DNA from: Zoogloeaceae bacterium
GTDB taxonomy: Bacteria; Pseudomonadota; Gammaproteobacteria; Burkholderiales; Rhodocyclaceae
Direction of reading: 5' to 3'
DNA length: 64,000 nucleotides
Assembly: GCA_031256795.1 (NCBI GenBank)
Contig: JAIRPW010000022.1
Location: forward strand, 1-64,000
Shown here piece by piece: positions 26,397 to 36,511 of the stretch (position 1 is its first letter; each line of letters opens with the position of its first letter). The notes beneath the pieces are model-generated. The model searched no databases. It saw only the letters and a program-made list of their open reading frames with translations, and had not been told where the DNA came from. The translations under genes were made by a program, and so were the position numbers.

Positions 26397-28316
26397 ATGG
26401 GAAAGATTATCGGCATTGACCTTGGCACAACGAACAGCTGCGTAGCCGTGATGGAAAACGGCGGCGCGCGCGTCATTGAAAATTCGGAGGGCGCGCGTAC
26501 TACGCCCTCTATCGTCGGTTATACCGAAGACGGTGAAATTCTTTGCGGCGCGCCCGCCAAACGGCAAGCCGTGACCAATCCGAAAAATACTCTTTACGCG
26601 GTCAAACGACTGATTGGACGGCGCTTTGAAGAAAAAGAGGTGCAGAAAGACGTCAGTCTTATGCCGTATCGCATTCTCAAAGCGGATAACGGTGACGCTT
26701 GGGTAGAGGTGCGCGACAAGAAAATCGCTCCGCCGCAAGTTTCGGCGGAAGTACTGCGCAAGATGAAGAAAACGGCCGAAGACTATTTGGGAGAGGAAGT
26801 GACGGAAGCGGTGATTACCGTTCCGGCCTATTTCAATGACAGCCAACGGCAGGCAACCAAGGATGCGGGGCGTATCGCGGGTCTGGAGGTCAAGCGCATC
26901 ATCAACGAGCCGACAGCTGCGGCGCTGGCTTTTGGCATGGACAAGGCAAGCGACAAGGATCGCAAAATTGCCGTCTATGACCTGGGGGGCGGAACGTTTG
27001 ATATTTCCATTATTGAAATTGCCGACGTAGAAGGGGAAAAGCAGTTCGAGGTTTTGGCGACCAATGGCGATACCTTCCTGGGGGGCGAGGACTTCGATCA
27101 ACGGCTGATTGATTACATCATTGATGTTTTCCAGAAGGAGTCCGGCGTAGACCTGAAAAAGGACGTGCTTGCCCTGCAACGGCTGAAAGAAGCGGCGGAA
27201 AAAGCCAAGATTGAGCTTTCCTCCGGGCAGCAAACGGAAATCAACTTGCCGTACATCACGGCGGACGCTTCCGGCCCCAAGCATTTGACGCAAAAAATTA
27301 CCCGCGCGAAATTCGAGGCGCTCGTGGATGATTTGGTTACGCGCACCATTGATCCTTGTCGCGTCGCCCTGAAAGACGCGGGCTGCAAGGTTTCCGATGT
27401 GGATGACGTGATCCTGGTGGGAGGGATGACCCGGATGCCGCGCGTGCAGGAAAAAGTGCGGGAGTTTTTTGGGCGCGATCCGCGCAAGGACGTGAATCCT
27501 GACGAAGCGGTCGCGGTGGGCGCGGCGGTTCAGGGCGGCGTGTTGCAGGGCGACGTGAAAGACGTGCTGCTTCTGGATGTTACGCCGCTGTCGCTCGGCA
27601 TCGAAACCCTGGGAGGGGTGATGGCCAAGCTGATTCAGAAGAACACGACGATTCCGACCAAGGCAAGTCAGGTTTTTTCAACTGCGGAAGACAGCCAATC
27701 TGCGGTGACGATCCATGTGCTGCAAGGGGAACGGGATATTGTCGCCGGTAACAAGAGTCTGGGTCAATTTAATCTGGAAGGCATCCCGCCCGCGCCGCGC
27801 GGCATTCCGCAGATTGAAGTGACATTTGATATTGACGCGAACGGCATCATGCATGTATCCGCGAAAGACAAAGGCACGGGCAAAGAAAACAAAATCACCA
27901 TTAAGGCGAATTCTGGCCTGTCTGAGGAAGAAATTCAAAAGATGGTGAAGGACGCGGAACTGCACGCGGAAGAAGATAAAAAAGCGCGCGAATTGGCCAA
28001 CGCGCGTAATGCTGCTGACGGTATGGCGCACATGGTGAAAAAATCGCTTGCCGAATATGGCGATAAATTGGACGCGGTGGAAAAAGGGAAAATTGAGGCG
28101 GCGCTTAAAGATGTGGAAGAAGCTGCGCGCGGCAATGACCGCGAGGTCATGACGGCGAAAACCGAGGCGTTGGCACAGGCCGCGCAGAAGCTGGGAGAAA
28201 AGATGTATGCCCAAAATCAAACGGCGGATGCCTCGGCGGCGCAGTCAAACAGCGGTAAAGCGGAAGAAGGCGATGTAGTGGACGCTGAATTTACGGAGGT
28301 CAAGGACAAAAAATAA
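26397..28316 (+). CDS. dnaK: Chaperone DnaK (Hsp70)
   Basis: 639 residues, the standard length. The ATPase domain (1-385) starts [21 protein letters not shown], with the second phosphate loop [14 protein letters not shown] and the adenosine loop [11 protein letters not shown]. The linker [20 protein letters not shown] is intact, then the substrate-binding domain and a C-terminal lid with an acidic [17 protein letters not shown] tail. It works with DnaJ and GrpE. AAGGAAAG lies before the ATG. Confidence 0.99.
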   Translation: MGKIIGIDLGTTNSCVAVMENGGARVIENSEGARTTPSIVGYTEDGEILCGAPAKRQAVTNPKNTLYAVKRLIGRRFEEKEVQKDVSLMPYRILKADNGDAWVEVRDKKIAPPQVSAEVLRKMKKTAEDYLGEEVTEAVITVPAYFNDSQRQATKDAGRIAGLEVKRIINEPTAAALAFGMDKASDKDRKIAVYDLGGGTFDISIIEIADVEGEKQFEVLATNGDTFLGGEDFDQRLIDYIIDVFQKESGVDLKKDVLALQRLKEAAEKAKIELSSGQQTEINLPYITADASGPKHLTQKITRAKFEALVDDLVTRTIDPCRVALKDAGCKVSDVDDVILVGGMTRMPRVQEKVREFFGRDPRKDVNPDEAVAVGAAVQGGVLQGDVKDVLLLDVTPLSLGIETLGGVMAKLIQKNTTIPTKASQVFSTAEDSQSAVTIHVLQGERDIVAGNKSLGQFNLEGIPPAPRGIPQIEVTFDIDANGIMHVSAKDKGTGKENKITIKANSGLSEEEIQKMVKDAELHAEEDKKARELANARNAADGMAHMVKKSLAEYGDKLDAVEKGKIEAALKDVEEAARGNDREVMTAKTEALAQAAQKLGEKMYAQNQTADASAAQSNSGKAEEGDVVDAEFTEVKDKK

Positions 28317-28723
28317 TCGCGGTTGCCCGCGACGGCGTCGGACGGTTGCGCTTGCTTTCGCCGTCCGATGCGCGTTTCGCAGTCACGCCTGAAATCAAGA
28401 TGAAAAAACCTTTCCGGCTGCTCCTCATGTTTTTGTGTCTATCGTGTGCTTTGCCTGTTTCGGTTTTTATTTATCCGAGGCGGCGGGGCGGATACGCGAA
28501 TGGCTTCGCGCGCGTTTTGTCCGCTTCCGGTATTTCCGCGTTGCGCGGCTTGCTGAAAAATTTGCAATGGCAGACGGGAATTCTACGGGCCGCTTGCGGA
28601 AGGGATCGCTTTGTTTTTTTGAGGCTGCTCTTTAAGGGCGGAATACGCGGATTTGGCGGCGGCTACGCAGGTGGCGGCGGGAAGCGGTAAGCGCGAAAAG
28701 GTAAGATTGCTAAGGAATATATT
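28317..28723 (+). other. dnaK-dnaJ intergenic region of about 400 bp with a hairpin and no convincing gene
   Basis: An imperfect stem GCGTCGGACGG / CCGTCCGATGC (about 28333-28373) follows dnaK and could be a terminator or processing site, though no T-run follows. Two overlapping frames are open for 65-95 codons. One (from ATG 28400) starts with a signal-peptide-like MKKPFRLLLMFLCLSCALPV but then becomes basic and glycine-rich, with no domain. The other has no good start. The unusual length of the gap hints at a decayed small gene. No heat-shock promoter was recognised before dnaJ. Confidence 0.4.
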
Positions 28724-29854
28724 GTGGCCAAAAAAGATTTTTACGAGGTTCTGGGCGTAAATCGGGACGCGAGCGAGGACGAGATTAAAAAGGCGTACCG
28801 CAAACTCGCCATGAAGTATCACCCGGATCGCAATCCAGAGAATCCGACTGCCGAGGGGAAATTCAAGGAGGCAAAAGAAGCCTACGAGATTCTCTCAGAC
28901 GCGCAAAAACGCGCGGCGTATGACCAATATGGCCATGCGGGGATTGATCCGCAGGCAGGATTCGGCGGCGGCGGTCAGGGGTTCGGCAATTTCGCGGACG
29001 CTTTTGGCGGCATTTTTGACGAAATTTTTGGCGGGCGCGGCGGGCGTAACGGAAATCACGGCGGCGCGTACCGCGGCGCGGATTTGCGCTACAACCTGGA
29101 AATTACGCTGGAGCAGGCGGCCAAAGGTACGGAGACCAAAATCCGCATCCCCACAATGGAAATCTGTGAAACTTGCCGCGGCTCTGGCGCGAAGCCTGGC
29201 ACGGAAGCGCGCGCTTGTCCGAGCTGCGGCGGATCGGGGCAGTTGCATTTGCAGCAAGGTTTTTTTTCCATTCAGCAGACGTGCAGCCGTTGTCATGGTT
29301 CTGGGCGTTTTATTGCGGATCCTTGCGAGGAATGTCATGGCAATGGCCGCGTAAAAAAACACAAAATGCTGGCGGTCAAAATTCCAGCGGGCGTGGACGA
29401 GGGCGACCGTATCCGTTTGTCGGGAGAGGGCGAGCATGGAGTCAATGGCGGGCCGCCCGGCGACTTGTATGTGCAGGTACATCTCAAACCGCATACGGTA
29501 TTCGCGCGCGAACATAACGATCTGCATTGCGAGGTACCGATTTCTTTTACGACGGCGGCGTTGGGTGGGGAAATTGAAATCCCCACGCTGGATGGCGCGG
29601 CCAACTTTAACGTTCCGCCAGAAACCCAAACAGGCCGCGTGTTTCGCTTGCGCGGCAAGGGGATCAAAGGCTTGCGCAGTCATACCCATGGCGATTTGCT
29701 GTGCCATATGGTGGTGGAAACGCCGGTGCGGCTGACGGACCGGCAGAAAGAATTGCTGCGCGAACTGGAGGAAGTCTCGCGCGGCCAGGATGGAAAACAT
29801 CACCCCAAGGCGCAGTCCTGGATGGACAAAGTACGCGATTTTTTCAATAGCTAA
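28724..29854 (+). CDS. dnaJ: Chaperone DnaJ (Hsp40)
   Basis: 376 residues with a GTG start (GTGGCCAAAAAAGAT), AAGGA 8 bp upstream. The J domain (1-70) carries [10 protein letters not shown] with the HPD motif. The Gly/Phe-rich segment (about 75-115) follows. Four zinc motifs are present: [24 protein letters not shown] and CEECHGNG (about 145-210). The C-terminal substrate-binding domains follow. It stimulates the DnaK ATPase and delivers substrates. Confidence 0.98.
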   Translation: MAKKDFYEVLGVNRDASEDEIKKAYRKLAMKYHPDRNPENPTAEGKFKEAKEAYEILSDAQKRAAYDQYGHAGIDPQAGFGGGGQGFGNFADAFGGIFDEIFGGRGGRNGNHGGAYRGADLRYNLEITLEQAAKGTETKIRIPTMEICETCRGSGAKPGTEARACPSCGGSGQLHLQQGFFSIQQTCSRCHGSGRFIADPCEECHGNGRVKKHKMLAVKIPAGVDEGDRIRLSGEGEHGVNGGPPGDLYVQVHLKPHTVFAREHNDLHCEVPISFTTAALGGEIEIPTLDGAANFNVPPETQTGRVFRLRGKGIKGLRSHTHGDLLCHMVVETPVRLTDRQKELLRELEEVSRGQDGKHHPKAQSWMDKVRDFFNS

Positions 29855-29900
29855 GAAGTCGTTCCGCGATTTTACGCCGCGCGATAAATTTCTATTCGCG

Positions 29901-30149
29901 CTATTTGCGTTTTAGGAAAAACTCAAAAGCTCCGTTTGCGGTGACCGAGGACAGAAGCGTATTACCGCTTTGCGCGGCGAAAGCCGGGAAATCCCGCGCC
30001 GCGCCCGGGTCTGTGGCCAACACGCGTAGAATTTGCCCGCTCTTCATCTGCGCCAGCGCTTTCTTGGTGCGCAAAATAGGCAATGGACAACTTAAGCCGC
30101 TCACGTCCAGATCGCAATCCGTCTGGATATTCGTGTTTTCTGGCGTCAA
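29901..30149 (-). CDS. TusA/SirA-family sulfur-carrier-like protein
   Basis: 82 residues with the family signature CDLDVSGLSCPLPILRTKKALAQM; the CPxP Cys at about 21 is the sulfur-carrying residue in TusA. Later GQILRVLATDPGAARDFPAFAAQSG is conserved. It may pass persulfide sulfur to tRNA thiolation or other pathways. The start overlaps the stop of the upstream M48 protease gene (ATGA), so the two are translationally coupled. Confidence 0.9.
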   Translation of the reverse strand: MTPENTNIQTDCDLDVSGLSCPLPILRTKKALAQMKSGQILRVLATDPGAARDFPAFAAQSGNTLLSSVTANGAFEFFLKRK

Positions 30150-31657
30150 TTTTTTACTCCTTCGTCTTGCCGCTCTTTTTTCAACTGTCGCAGACGTTCA
30201 TCAATGATCGAACTGCGGTAAAAATCCTTGGCGCTCATTTTGCGCGCCAGCTCCATTTGCTCAATCGCCGCGTGCAAATTGCCTTCTCGCGCATAGGCGT
30301 CACCCAGAGCCTGATGTTCTGCGGCGGGCATGTTCGACAAGGCATAGGCGCGCGCCAGCAAACGGTACAGTTGCGTGTTCTCCGGCATTTTCTGCGCGGA
30401 CTGTTCCAGTAAGCGCCGCGCATCCGGCAATTGCCGCGCCTCCATCAAACACTCGGCATAACTATAAATCAGCGCCGTCGCGCCCGGATTTCGCGCAATC
30501 GCCTCTCTAAAGAGCGCCAGCCCTCCCGCTGTATCGCCGCCCTTCACTTTTACTTCGGCATATAGCCGATCAATGATGGGAGAGGACAATTTTTTCGCGC
30601 GCAAATCTGCCAGCAGCCGTTCCGCTTCCTGCCAATTTTTTTGCCGCGCGTAAGCCACTGCCAGACCATAGCGCGCCGCGTCCACGTTCGCGCTTTTCTG
30701 CTCTTTGACGCGCTCCCTCAAAAGCGCGATGGACTGCTCCGGCGTCTGGCGCATGGCCTCCAGACGCGCGCGGATCAAATGAAACTCCAGGCTATCCGGG
30801 CGCTGCCGGTACGGCGTCCTTGCTTCTCGATTTTGCATGTCGGAGACCCGTTCCAGCGTTAACGGATGGGTACGCAGATACACGGGCGCCTGATTCTCAT
30901 ACAGACGAGTTGCGCGTTGCAGGCGCGCGAAAAAAGACGACATGCCGCGCGCGTCAAAGCCCGCCTTTAAAAGGGTTTGTAGGCCAATGCGATCCGCCTC
31001 GCGTTCAAAATCGCGCGAATAGCCCAGTTGTGTCTGCATCGCTCCGGCGGCGGCGCCCGTAACTGCCGCGCCCACGAGTTCCGGTCTGGAGTGCGCGGCC
31101 AAAATCGCGATGGCCGTTGCCAAAAGCGTCGCGCCAGACAATTGCTGCGATTTGCTGAGTCCGCGCGCCAGATGCCGCTGAGTAACGTGGGAAATTTCAT
31201 GCGCCAGCACTCCCGCCAGCTCTGATTCGTCGCGTACCGCCAGAATCAGCCCGCTATGGACGCCTACATAACCTCCGAAAGTGGCAAAGGCGTTGAGTGT
31301 CGGATCGCTCAAGGGGAAAAAATAAAACCCAATACTTGGATCAGGGCTGGCGTCCGCGAGACGACGCCCTATTTGGTTGAGATAGGCTTCTGTTTCCGGA
31401 TCGTTCAGATAACTTGCGTCTTTCGCCCGAATTTCCTGCATGATCTCGCGCCCGATTTTTTTCTCTTGCGCCAGGGAGAGCGTCACGTCGGCGGCGTCGC
31501 CCAATTCAGGCAGATCGTTCGCGCCTTCCCAGAGTTCCGTCGCGCCGCCGGCGACAGAGAAAAAAACAAAAATTGCCAAAACAAGACAAAACATGCCGCG
31601 CCAGCGGCAAACACAAAAAAGGACGGAAGGGGGTAAGGGAGAAACAAACGGGCGCAT
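30146..31657 (-). CDS. bepA: Periplasmic M48 metalloprotease with TPR repeats (BepA-like)
   Basis: 503 residues from ATG 31657. A membrane/signal segment (about 22-42; MFCLVLAIFVFFSVAGG) directs export. The M48 domain has EIMQEIRAKDASYLNDPE, NAFATFGGYVGVHSGLI and the zinc motif HEISH at about 155-160, with third ligand EREADRIGLQTLL. The C-terminal 200 residues are TPR-like helices. BepA degrades or assists stalled LptD and other outer-membrane proteins. The upstream frame is open but runs through the csp terminator, so this ATG is chosen; a second ATG at 31594 is possible. It is coupled to the TusA-like gene. Confidence 0.88.
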   Translation of the reverse strand: MRPFVSPLPPSVLFCVCRWRGMFCLVLAIFVFFSVAGGATELWEGANDLPELGDAADVTLSLAQEKKIGREIMQEIRAKDASYLNDPETEAYLNQIGRRLADASPDPSIGFYFFPLSDPTLNAFATFGGYVGVHSGLILAVRDESELAGVLAHEISHVTQRHLARGLSKSQQLSGATLLATAIAILAAHSRPELVGAAVTGAAAGAMQTQLGYSRDFEREADRIGLQTLLKAGFDARGMSSFFARLQRATRLYENQAPVYLRTHPLTLERVSDMQNREARTPYRQRPDSLEFHLIRARLEAMRQTPEQSIALLRERVKEQKSANVDAARYGLAVAYARQKNWQEAERLLADLRAKKLSSPIIDRLYAEVKVKGGDTAGGLALFREAIARNPGATALIYSYAECLMEARQLPDARRLLEQSAQKMPENTQLYRLLARAYALSNMPAAEHQALGDAYAREGNLHAAIEQMELARKMSAKDFYRSSIIDERLRQLKKERQDEGVKN

Positions 31658-31717
31658 AAGGCGATAATACTCTTCTTCGCGCCATGCTTGGACGAGTGGC
31701 GCGGCGGGGAGCGGCAT

Positions 31718-31741
31718 TAAAAAACCCGCCTTTCGGCGGGT
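31718..31741 (-). terminator. Terminator of the cold-shock gene
   Basis: Stem CCCGCC / GGCGGG with a 4-base GAAA loop (minus strand) followed by TTTTTT. It lies 56 bp downstream of the csp stop. Confidence 0.9.
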
Positions 31742-31796
31742 CTGAGAACCACAATATTCGGCAGGGAAACCCCATGCCCAACGCAAGACAGGCCGC

Positions 31797-32003
31797 TTAC
31801 GCAGGACGCTGAATATTGGAGGCCTGTTTGCCTTTTGGTCCTTGCACAACATCAAACATTACTTTTTCCCCTTCTTTCAGGGTTTTGAAGCCGCCCATGT
31901 TGATGTTGGAGAAATGCGCGAATAAGTCTTCGCTGCCATCGTCAGGGGTAATGAAACCAAAGCCCTTGGAATCGTTAAACCACTTGACAGTACCGGTTGC
32001 CAT
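31797..32003 (-). CDS. Cold-shock-domain protein (CspA family)
   Basis: 68 residues: [18 protein letters not shown], with RNP1 KGFGFI and RNP2 DLFAHF, then [21 protein letters not shown]. Binds single-stranded RNA/DNA as an RNA chaperone. The ATG at 32003 is chosen by homology; the promoter about 120 bp upstream gives a long leader, as in E. coli cspA. Confidence 0.96.
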   Translation of the reverse strand: MATGTVKWFNDSKGFGFITPDDGSEDLFAHFSNINMGGFKTLKEGEKVMFDVVQGPKGKQASNIQRPA

Positions 32004-32126
32004 AATCTGCTGCTTCCTACAAAAAAACAAAAAAACACGGGAATAAAGCACCACCCGCCGACCTGTTTTGACTCAGTGACCGGCAACTCGTGAGTGACGA
32101 TACATCCGGAATCCAAACAGCGTGGC

Positions 32127-32154
32127 AGTTTATGCGTTCTTATCCTAACGTCAA
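32127..32154 (-). promoter_or_regulatory. Promoter of the cold-shock gene with long leader
   Basis: TTGACG (32149-32154) and TAAACT (32127-32132) on the minus strand with a 16-bp spacer. The start would be near 32120, leaving a leader of about 117 nt before the csp ATG. No gene was found in the leader. No convincing promoter was seen for the divergent riboswitch transcript, though A/T-rich DNA lies at 32155-32230. Confidence 0.55.
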
Positions 32155-32299
32155 CTGTTTTTGCTAAATTCAAATGAAAAACAGCAAAAAAATGCCAAAA
32201 GAAAGAATAAATCATGTAAAAAAGAGACACAAACCATGCTGCCGCGTACCGGGAATGGCGGGCAAAGTAAAAAAAAGGTATTCTGCGCGGACTCGTGCG

Positions 32300-32500
32300 A
32301 GGTGTCGCCTTCCGGATTCTTCCGGCAGGCGGTGAAACGGGAAAGCGGTGCGTCCTTCCAAAGACCTGGAATCAGACAAAGCCGCTGCTGCCCCCGCAAC
32401 GGTAAGCAAGCGCGGGCGCGCCATCTATGCCACTGGGAGTTCGGCTCCTGGGAAGGCGGCGCGTCAAATCTTGCCAGCCCGGAAACCGGCCTCGCCCGAT
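32300..32500 (+). ncRNA. Cobalamin (AdoCbl) riboswitch
   Basis: Upstream of btuB on its strand. The conserved core elements occur in order: GGTGAAACGGGAAAGCGGTGC, a gap, then GCCGCTGCTGCCCCCGCAACGG and TAAGC, a hairpin CTGGGAGTTCGGCTCCTGGGAA, and the closing GCCAGCCCGGAAACCGGCC. These match the P3-P6 core (B12 box) of cobalamin riboswitches. Binding of B12 should lower expression of the uptake operon. Confidence 0.93.
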
Positions 32501-32674
32501 AGGTAGAAACGTCTTTGGCTGCGTGGGGTGGCAAGGCGCGTGTTGTTTTCCTTGCGAAGTCTGTTTTTCCGAGCTTCCCTGGCGATTCTTCCGCGCTTTT
32601 CCCTTGCTCTGTCTTTGGCGTTTCTTGTTTTGCCCCAACTTTCCCGGCGGGGACGCCGGACAAAAGGGAAAATC

Positions 32675-34597
32675 ATGTCATTCCATTGCAGACCCAGACC
32701 GCTCGCGGTACTTTTGCCGCTGTGCTTTCTCCCGTCATTTTCTTCTGTCGCCCTGGCGCAAATCCAGGAGGACCGTTTGAATCCGCTGATTGTCACCGCG
32801 ACGCGCCAGGAAACGCGCGTTTCGGAAGCGCTTGCGGATGTTACCGTTATTGACCGTACGGAACTCGAAAAAAGCGGCCAAGATACCCTGGCCGATGTGC
32901 TGGTTCGTCAGCCCGGAATTCAGTATTCCTCCAATGGCGGTTTTGGCGCGGCGGCCTCCTTCTATCTGCGCGGCGCAAACGCCAATCAAACCAAAGTTTT
33001 GGTAGACGGAATTGCCTTGTCCTCTTCTAATGTGGGCGGCGCGCCGTTATTTCACCTTATTCCGCTTGCCGATATTGAGCGCGTGGAAATTCTGCGCGGT
33101 CCGGCGGCTACGCTGTATGGCGCGGATGCGGTCGGCGGCGTTATTCATATCATTACCCGGCGCGGCGAAGGCGGGAGGGTCAAGCCGGACGCCTTTATCG
33201 GCTATGGATCGCGCAATACTCGGCAGGCGTCCATGGGGGTTTCTGGCGGCGATGAGCGCTGGCGTTTTCGGATAGAGGGCAACTATCAAAAATCCGCGGG
33301 CTTTTCCGCGCTGCGTCACTCAACCGGGCAAGACGCCGATGATGACGGCTATCGCAATTCCGGCGGAGCGGCTTCTTTGTCTTTTTTGCCTTCCAGAGAT
33401 CATGAGATTGGTTTTAGCTACCGGGGCAATTCTGGCTGGGTAAAAACGGACTGCGGCTATAGTCCTTCTTTCACTTGCCCTTTTGACGCGGGCGCGAAGT
33501 TCAAAACTCAGCAATGGCAGGTATTTGCCAAAAATCGTTTTTTGAACGAAACGTGGAAAAGCACTCTGCGCTATGGCGAAGACAGGGAAAACTACATTGA
33601 TCATGGGTATGACGACTGGTCGGGCAGCGAGACCGTCTCGCCTTTCTGGTCGCGCAGCCGTCAGCTTTCCTGGCAGAATGACGTGCGTTTGCCGTTGGGC
33701 GATTTGCTTCTCGCGGCGGAAGAGCAGCGGCAGAGCCTCCGTAAAGATGACAAAGGCGTGTTTGATCACGGCCATTCTTTGCGGAACAGCGCTTTTTTGC
33801 TGGGTTGGACGGCGCGTCTTCACAATCATAGCTGGCAGGTGAACGCGCGTTCAGACGATCATTCCCGCTACGGACAGGAAAATACCTGGGGCGTTTCCTA
33901 CGGATACCAATTCACGCCGGAATGGCGCGCGCGCGCGAGCTACGGCACGGCTTTTAAGGCGCCGTCGCTGTATCAACTGTACAGCGGCTATTACGGCGAC
34001 CCTGCGTTAAAACCGGAAAAGGCGAAAAGCCGGGAAGCCGCGCTGATTTGGGCGCGGGACACGCATACTGCGTCACTGACCGTATACCGCAACAATGTCC
34101 GGGATATGATTGCGTGGGATAACGCCAAGCCGGGCACGCTTTGGGGAGGATACAACAACGTGGATCGCGCGAAACTTTCCGGTACGACGCTTTCCTACAC
34201 GGGGCAATTTGGCGAATGGAGCCTGGGCGCTAGCTATGATTACCTGGACGCGAAAACGCGCGACGCCGACGGCAATTGGGTTTTTCTGGGGCGCAGGGCG
34301 CGCCATTCAGGCAAAATCACGCTGGACAAGTCCTGGGGCGATAGATTTCAAACGGGAGCGGAAATCGTGGCGACCGGGCGGAGGCGAGACGCTACCTATG
34401 CCAAGTCCGCCGCCAGCAAGGAAGAACTGGGCGGGTACGCGCTTGCCAATCTGACCGCCAGTTATCTGATTACGCCGGAATGGCGTGTGGAAGGGCGTTT
34501 GAACAATCTGTTTGACAAAAAGTATGAAACAGCGCGCCACTATAACAGCGACGGCGGATTCAATGCGTTTATCGGATTGCGGTATACCCCGCGCTGA
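32675..34597 (+). CDS. btuB: TonB-dependent vitamin B12 receptor BtuB
   Basis: 640 residues from MSFHCRPRPLAVLLPLC, a signal peptide ending near SVALA. The TonB box region (NPLIVTATR) is close to the mature N-terminus. The plug domain (about 45-150) contains VRQPGIQYSSNGGFG, FYLRGANANQTKVLVDGI, RGPAATLYGADAVGGVI and IITRR. The rest is a 22-strand barrel ending in the aromatic terminus GLRYTPR. Transport of cobalamin across the outer membrane is inferred from the riboswitch and the ABC genes that follow. A weak AGGGA site precedes the ATG. Confidence 0.95.
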   Translation: MSFHCRPRPLAVLLPLCFLPSFSSVALAQIQEDRLNPLIVTATRQETRVSEALADVTVIDRTELEKSGQDTLADVLVRQPGIQYSSNGGFGAAASFYLRGANANQTKVLVDGIALSSSNVGGAPLFHLIPLADIERVEILRGPAATLYGADAVGGVIHIITRRGEGGRVKPDAFIGYGSRNTRQASMGVSGGDERWRFRIEGNYQKSAGFSALRHSTGQDADDDGYRNSGGAASLSFLPSRDHEIGFSYRGNSGWVKTDCGYSPSFTCPFDAGAKFKTQQWQVFAKNRFLNETWKSTLRYGEDRENYIDHGYDDWSGSETVSPFWSRSRQLSWQNDVRLPLGDLLLAAEEQRQSLRKDDKGVFDHGHSLRNSAFLLGWTARLHNHSWQVNARSDDHSRYGQENTWGVSYGYQFTPEWRARASYGTAFKAPSLYQLYSGYYGDPALKPEKAKSREAALIWARDTHTASLTVYRNNVRDMIAWDNAKPGTLWGGYNNVDRAKLSGTTLSYTGQFGEWSLGASYDYLDAKTRDADGNWVFLGRRARHSGKITLDKSWGDRFQTGAEIVATGRRRDATYAKSAASKEELGGYALANLTASYLITPEWRVEGRLNNLFDKKYETARHYNSDGGFNAFIGLRYTPR

Positions 34598-35534
34598 TAA
34601 CGGCGTTCTGCGCCGGGGCGTTTCGCTTCTGAACGCATCGGCGCGGTATTTTTTTCCTGCGCGCCTTGTTTGCGCGCTGGTTTTTTTTCTTTGTTTTTTT
34701 ACGCCGTGCGGCGTAGCGGCGGACGCGCCGGAGGGGAGGCCGCGCCGCATTGTTTCTCTGGATATTTGTTCGGACTGGATGGTTGCCCGTCATGCGGCGC
34801 GCGCGCAAGTCGCCGGACTTTCCCCGCTTTTGCGCAGTTATCCGCTTTCTGCCTGGTCACGGCGCGACTATCCCGCGCCGGATTGGTCGCCGGATGGCTG
34901 GCCCATGCATGATGGATCGCTGGAGACCCTGGTGAATTTGCGTCCCGATTTGGTGATCGTAAGTCCGTATAACGCGCGCTTGCTGCGTGAGCGGTTGGAG
35001 CGCCTGGGCATACGGGTCGCGCTTCTGCCGCGCCCGGTCACGATTGACGAGGTTTTGGCGTATGAACGGCATTTTCTTTCGCTCTTGCGTTTGCCGCCGG
35101 ATCACGCCAGTCAGCCGCCGTTGCAGTTTCCCGTTTCCCGCAAACGTCTTTTGATGCTGGGCGCAAACGGGATCGGTACGGGAACGGAAACGTTTGAGCA
35201 CGCGCTGCTGACTCGCGCCGGATGGACAAATTATCTGGATCGTCCTGGTCATGTTCAGCTGGATTTGGAGCGCATCGTCCTGGATCCGCCCGACGGTATT
35301 CTCTGGGTGACTCCAGAGGCGTCTCCAGAACAGCCGGGGCTTTCCAATGCCTTTGTGGAGCATCCCGCGTGGCGGCGTTTGCGTCCCGCGCCGCGCCTTG
35401 TCGCGGCGGATCATTGGCGCTGGCAATGCCCCGGCCCCTGGTCATGGGAGCTGGTGCGGCAAATGGCGCGCGGTCTCCATGAAATGGAAACGCATCTCGC
35501 GGAAAAGGGAAAAACAGAAGAGGGTAAGCCATGA
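34563..35534 (+). CDS. btuF: Cobalamin ABC transporter substrate-binding protein (BtuF-like)
   Basis: About 323 residues; the start is uncertain. An in-frame ATG at 34563 overlaps the btuB end by 35 bp. A hydrophobic segment (CALVFFLCFFTPCGVA, about 37-52) is the signal sequence. The mature part begins PRRIVSLDICSDWMVAR, the start of a periplasmic-binding (BtuF/FhuD) fold. The bilobal protein contains LVNLRPDLVIVSP, RVALLPRPVTIDEV, a cluster of Trp residues (WRRLRP, HWRWQCPGPWSWE) and an acidic C-terminus. Delivers B12 to BtuCD. ATGA overlap with btuC. Confidence 0.88.
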   Translation: MRLSDCGIPRADNGVLRRGVSLLNASARYFFPARLVCALVFFLCFFTPCGVAADAPEGRPRRIVSLDICSDWMVARHAARAQVAGLSPLLRSYPLSAWSRRDYPAPDWSPDGWPMHDGSLETLVNLRPDLVIVSPYNARLLRERLERLGIRVALLPRPVTIDEVLAYERHFLSLLRLPPDHASQPPLQFPVSRKRLLMLGANGIGTGTETFEHALLTRAGWTNYLDRPGHVQLDLERIVLDPPDGILWVTPEASPEQPGLSNAFVEHPAWRRLRPAPRLVAADHWRWQCPGPWSWELVRQMARGLHEMETHLAEKGKTEEGKP

Positions 35535-36511
35535 GCCGCGCTTGGCTGCCGCCAGTTCTGACCGGAGTTCTTTTGCTGTTTGCGCTCTCTTTGGGCAACG
35601 CCGAAATGTCTGTGGGCGAAGGTTTGTTTGCCTGGATAAAAGGAGAAGAGAGCGTGGGCGCAATTGTTATGGGCGAGATTCGCTTGCCGCGCGCGCTGAT
35701 TGCGTTGACCGTTGGCGCGGCTTTGGGTTGCGCGGGTGCGGCGCTGCAAGGGTTGTTGCGCAATCCGCTGGCGGATCCGGGGCTGACGGGCGCTTCTCAG
35801 GGCGCGGCGCTGGGAGCCGCCAGTGTTTTTTATTTTGGCCTGTTTCCGTGGGCTGGGATTTTGGCGCCCGCGTTCGCGGGATTGATTGGCGCGGCGTTGA
35901 CGCTTTTCTGGATGCTGTGGCTGGCTGGTTCCGCGCGTCCGACTTTTTTGCTGATGGCGGGTCTGGCGGTTTCAACCGTCAGCGGAGCGCTTCTGGCCGC
36001 CGTGCTTAATTTCGCGCCCAATCCGTTCGCCATGCAGGAGTTGGTCTTTTGGCTTTTGGGGTCGGTTTCGGCGCGCGGAACGCCGCACTTGCTTTTTTTG
36101 CTGCCCGCGCTTTTGGCGGGCGGGGGGTTGCTTTGGCGCGAGCGGCAATTGCTCGCGGCGCTTGCTTTGGGCGATCAGGTCGCGGAAAGTTTGGGACAAG
36201 ATGTGCGGCGTGGCGGTCGGCGCATCGTTTTAGGCTGCGCCATACTGGTTGGGTCTGCGGTTTCTGTGGCGGGAAGCATTGGCTTTGTCGGGTTAATCGC
36301 GCCGCACCTTGCGCGCCCCTGGGTCAGGGGACGACCGGACCGGCTTTTGCTGCCCTCCGCGCATATTGGCGCGATGCTCGTGCTTCTCGCGGATATTGTC
36401 GCGCGCCTCATGCCGCCTGGGCGTGAACTGAAGCTGGGCGTGCTGACGGCCATCGTCGGCGCGCCCTGGTTCATCTGGATAATTTGGAAAGACCGAAAAC
36501 AATGGCCCTGA
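35531..36511 (+). CDS. btuC: Cobalamin ABC transporter permease (BtuC, FecCD family)
   Basis: 326 residues with about 9-10 hydrophobic helices. Contains family motifs EIRLPRALIALTVGAALGCAGAALQGLLRNPLADPGLTG-type (split here as RLPRALIALTVG and QGLLRNPLADPG), and a C-terminal GFVGLIAPHLARP (coupling-helix region). Forms the membrane channel of the importer. Translation is coupled to btuF by ATGA and to btuD by overlap. Confidence 0.95.
   Translation: MSRAWLPPVLTGVLLLFALSLGNAEMSVGEGLFAWIKGEESVGAIVMGEIRLPRALIALTVGAALGCAGAALQGLLRNPLADPGLTGASQGAALGAASVFYFGLFPWAGILAPAFAGLIGAALTLFWMLWLAGSARPTFLLMAGLAVSTVSGALLAAVLNFAPNPFAMQELVFWLLGSVSARGTPHLLFLLPALLAGGGLLWRERQLLAALALGDQVAESLGQDVRRGGRRIVLGCAILVGSAVSVAGSIGFVGLIAPHLARPWVRGRPDRLLLPSAHIGAMLVLLADIVARLMPPGRELKLGVLTAIVGAPWFIWIIWKDRKQWP

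Noticed and set aside
26379..27293. Antisense frame of about 300 codons inside dnaK
   Set aside because: dnaK covers the opposite strand completely; the antisense translation has no domain and reflects codon periodicity.
28400..28690. Small secreted protein between dnaK and dnaJ
   Set aside because: Only the first 24 residues look natural; no ribosome site and no conserved mature part, so it is noted only as an unexplained gap.
31658..31855. Upstream extension of the BepA-like protein by 66 residues
   Set aside because: The extension would run through the csp terminator; the downstream ATG leads directly into the signal segment.
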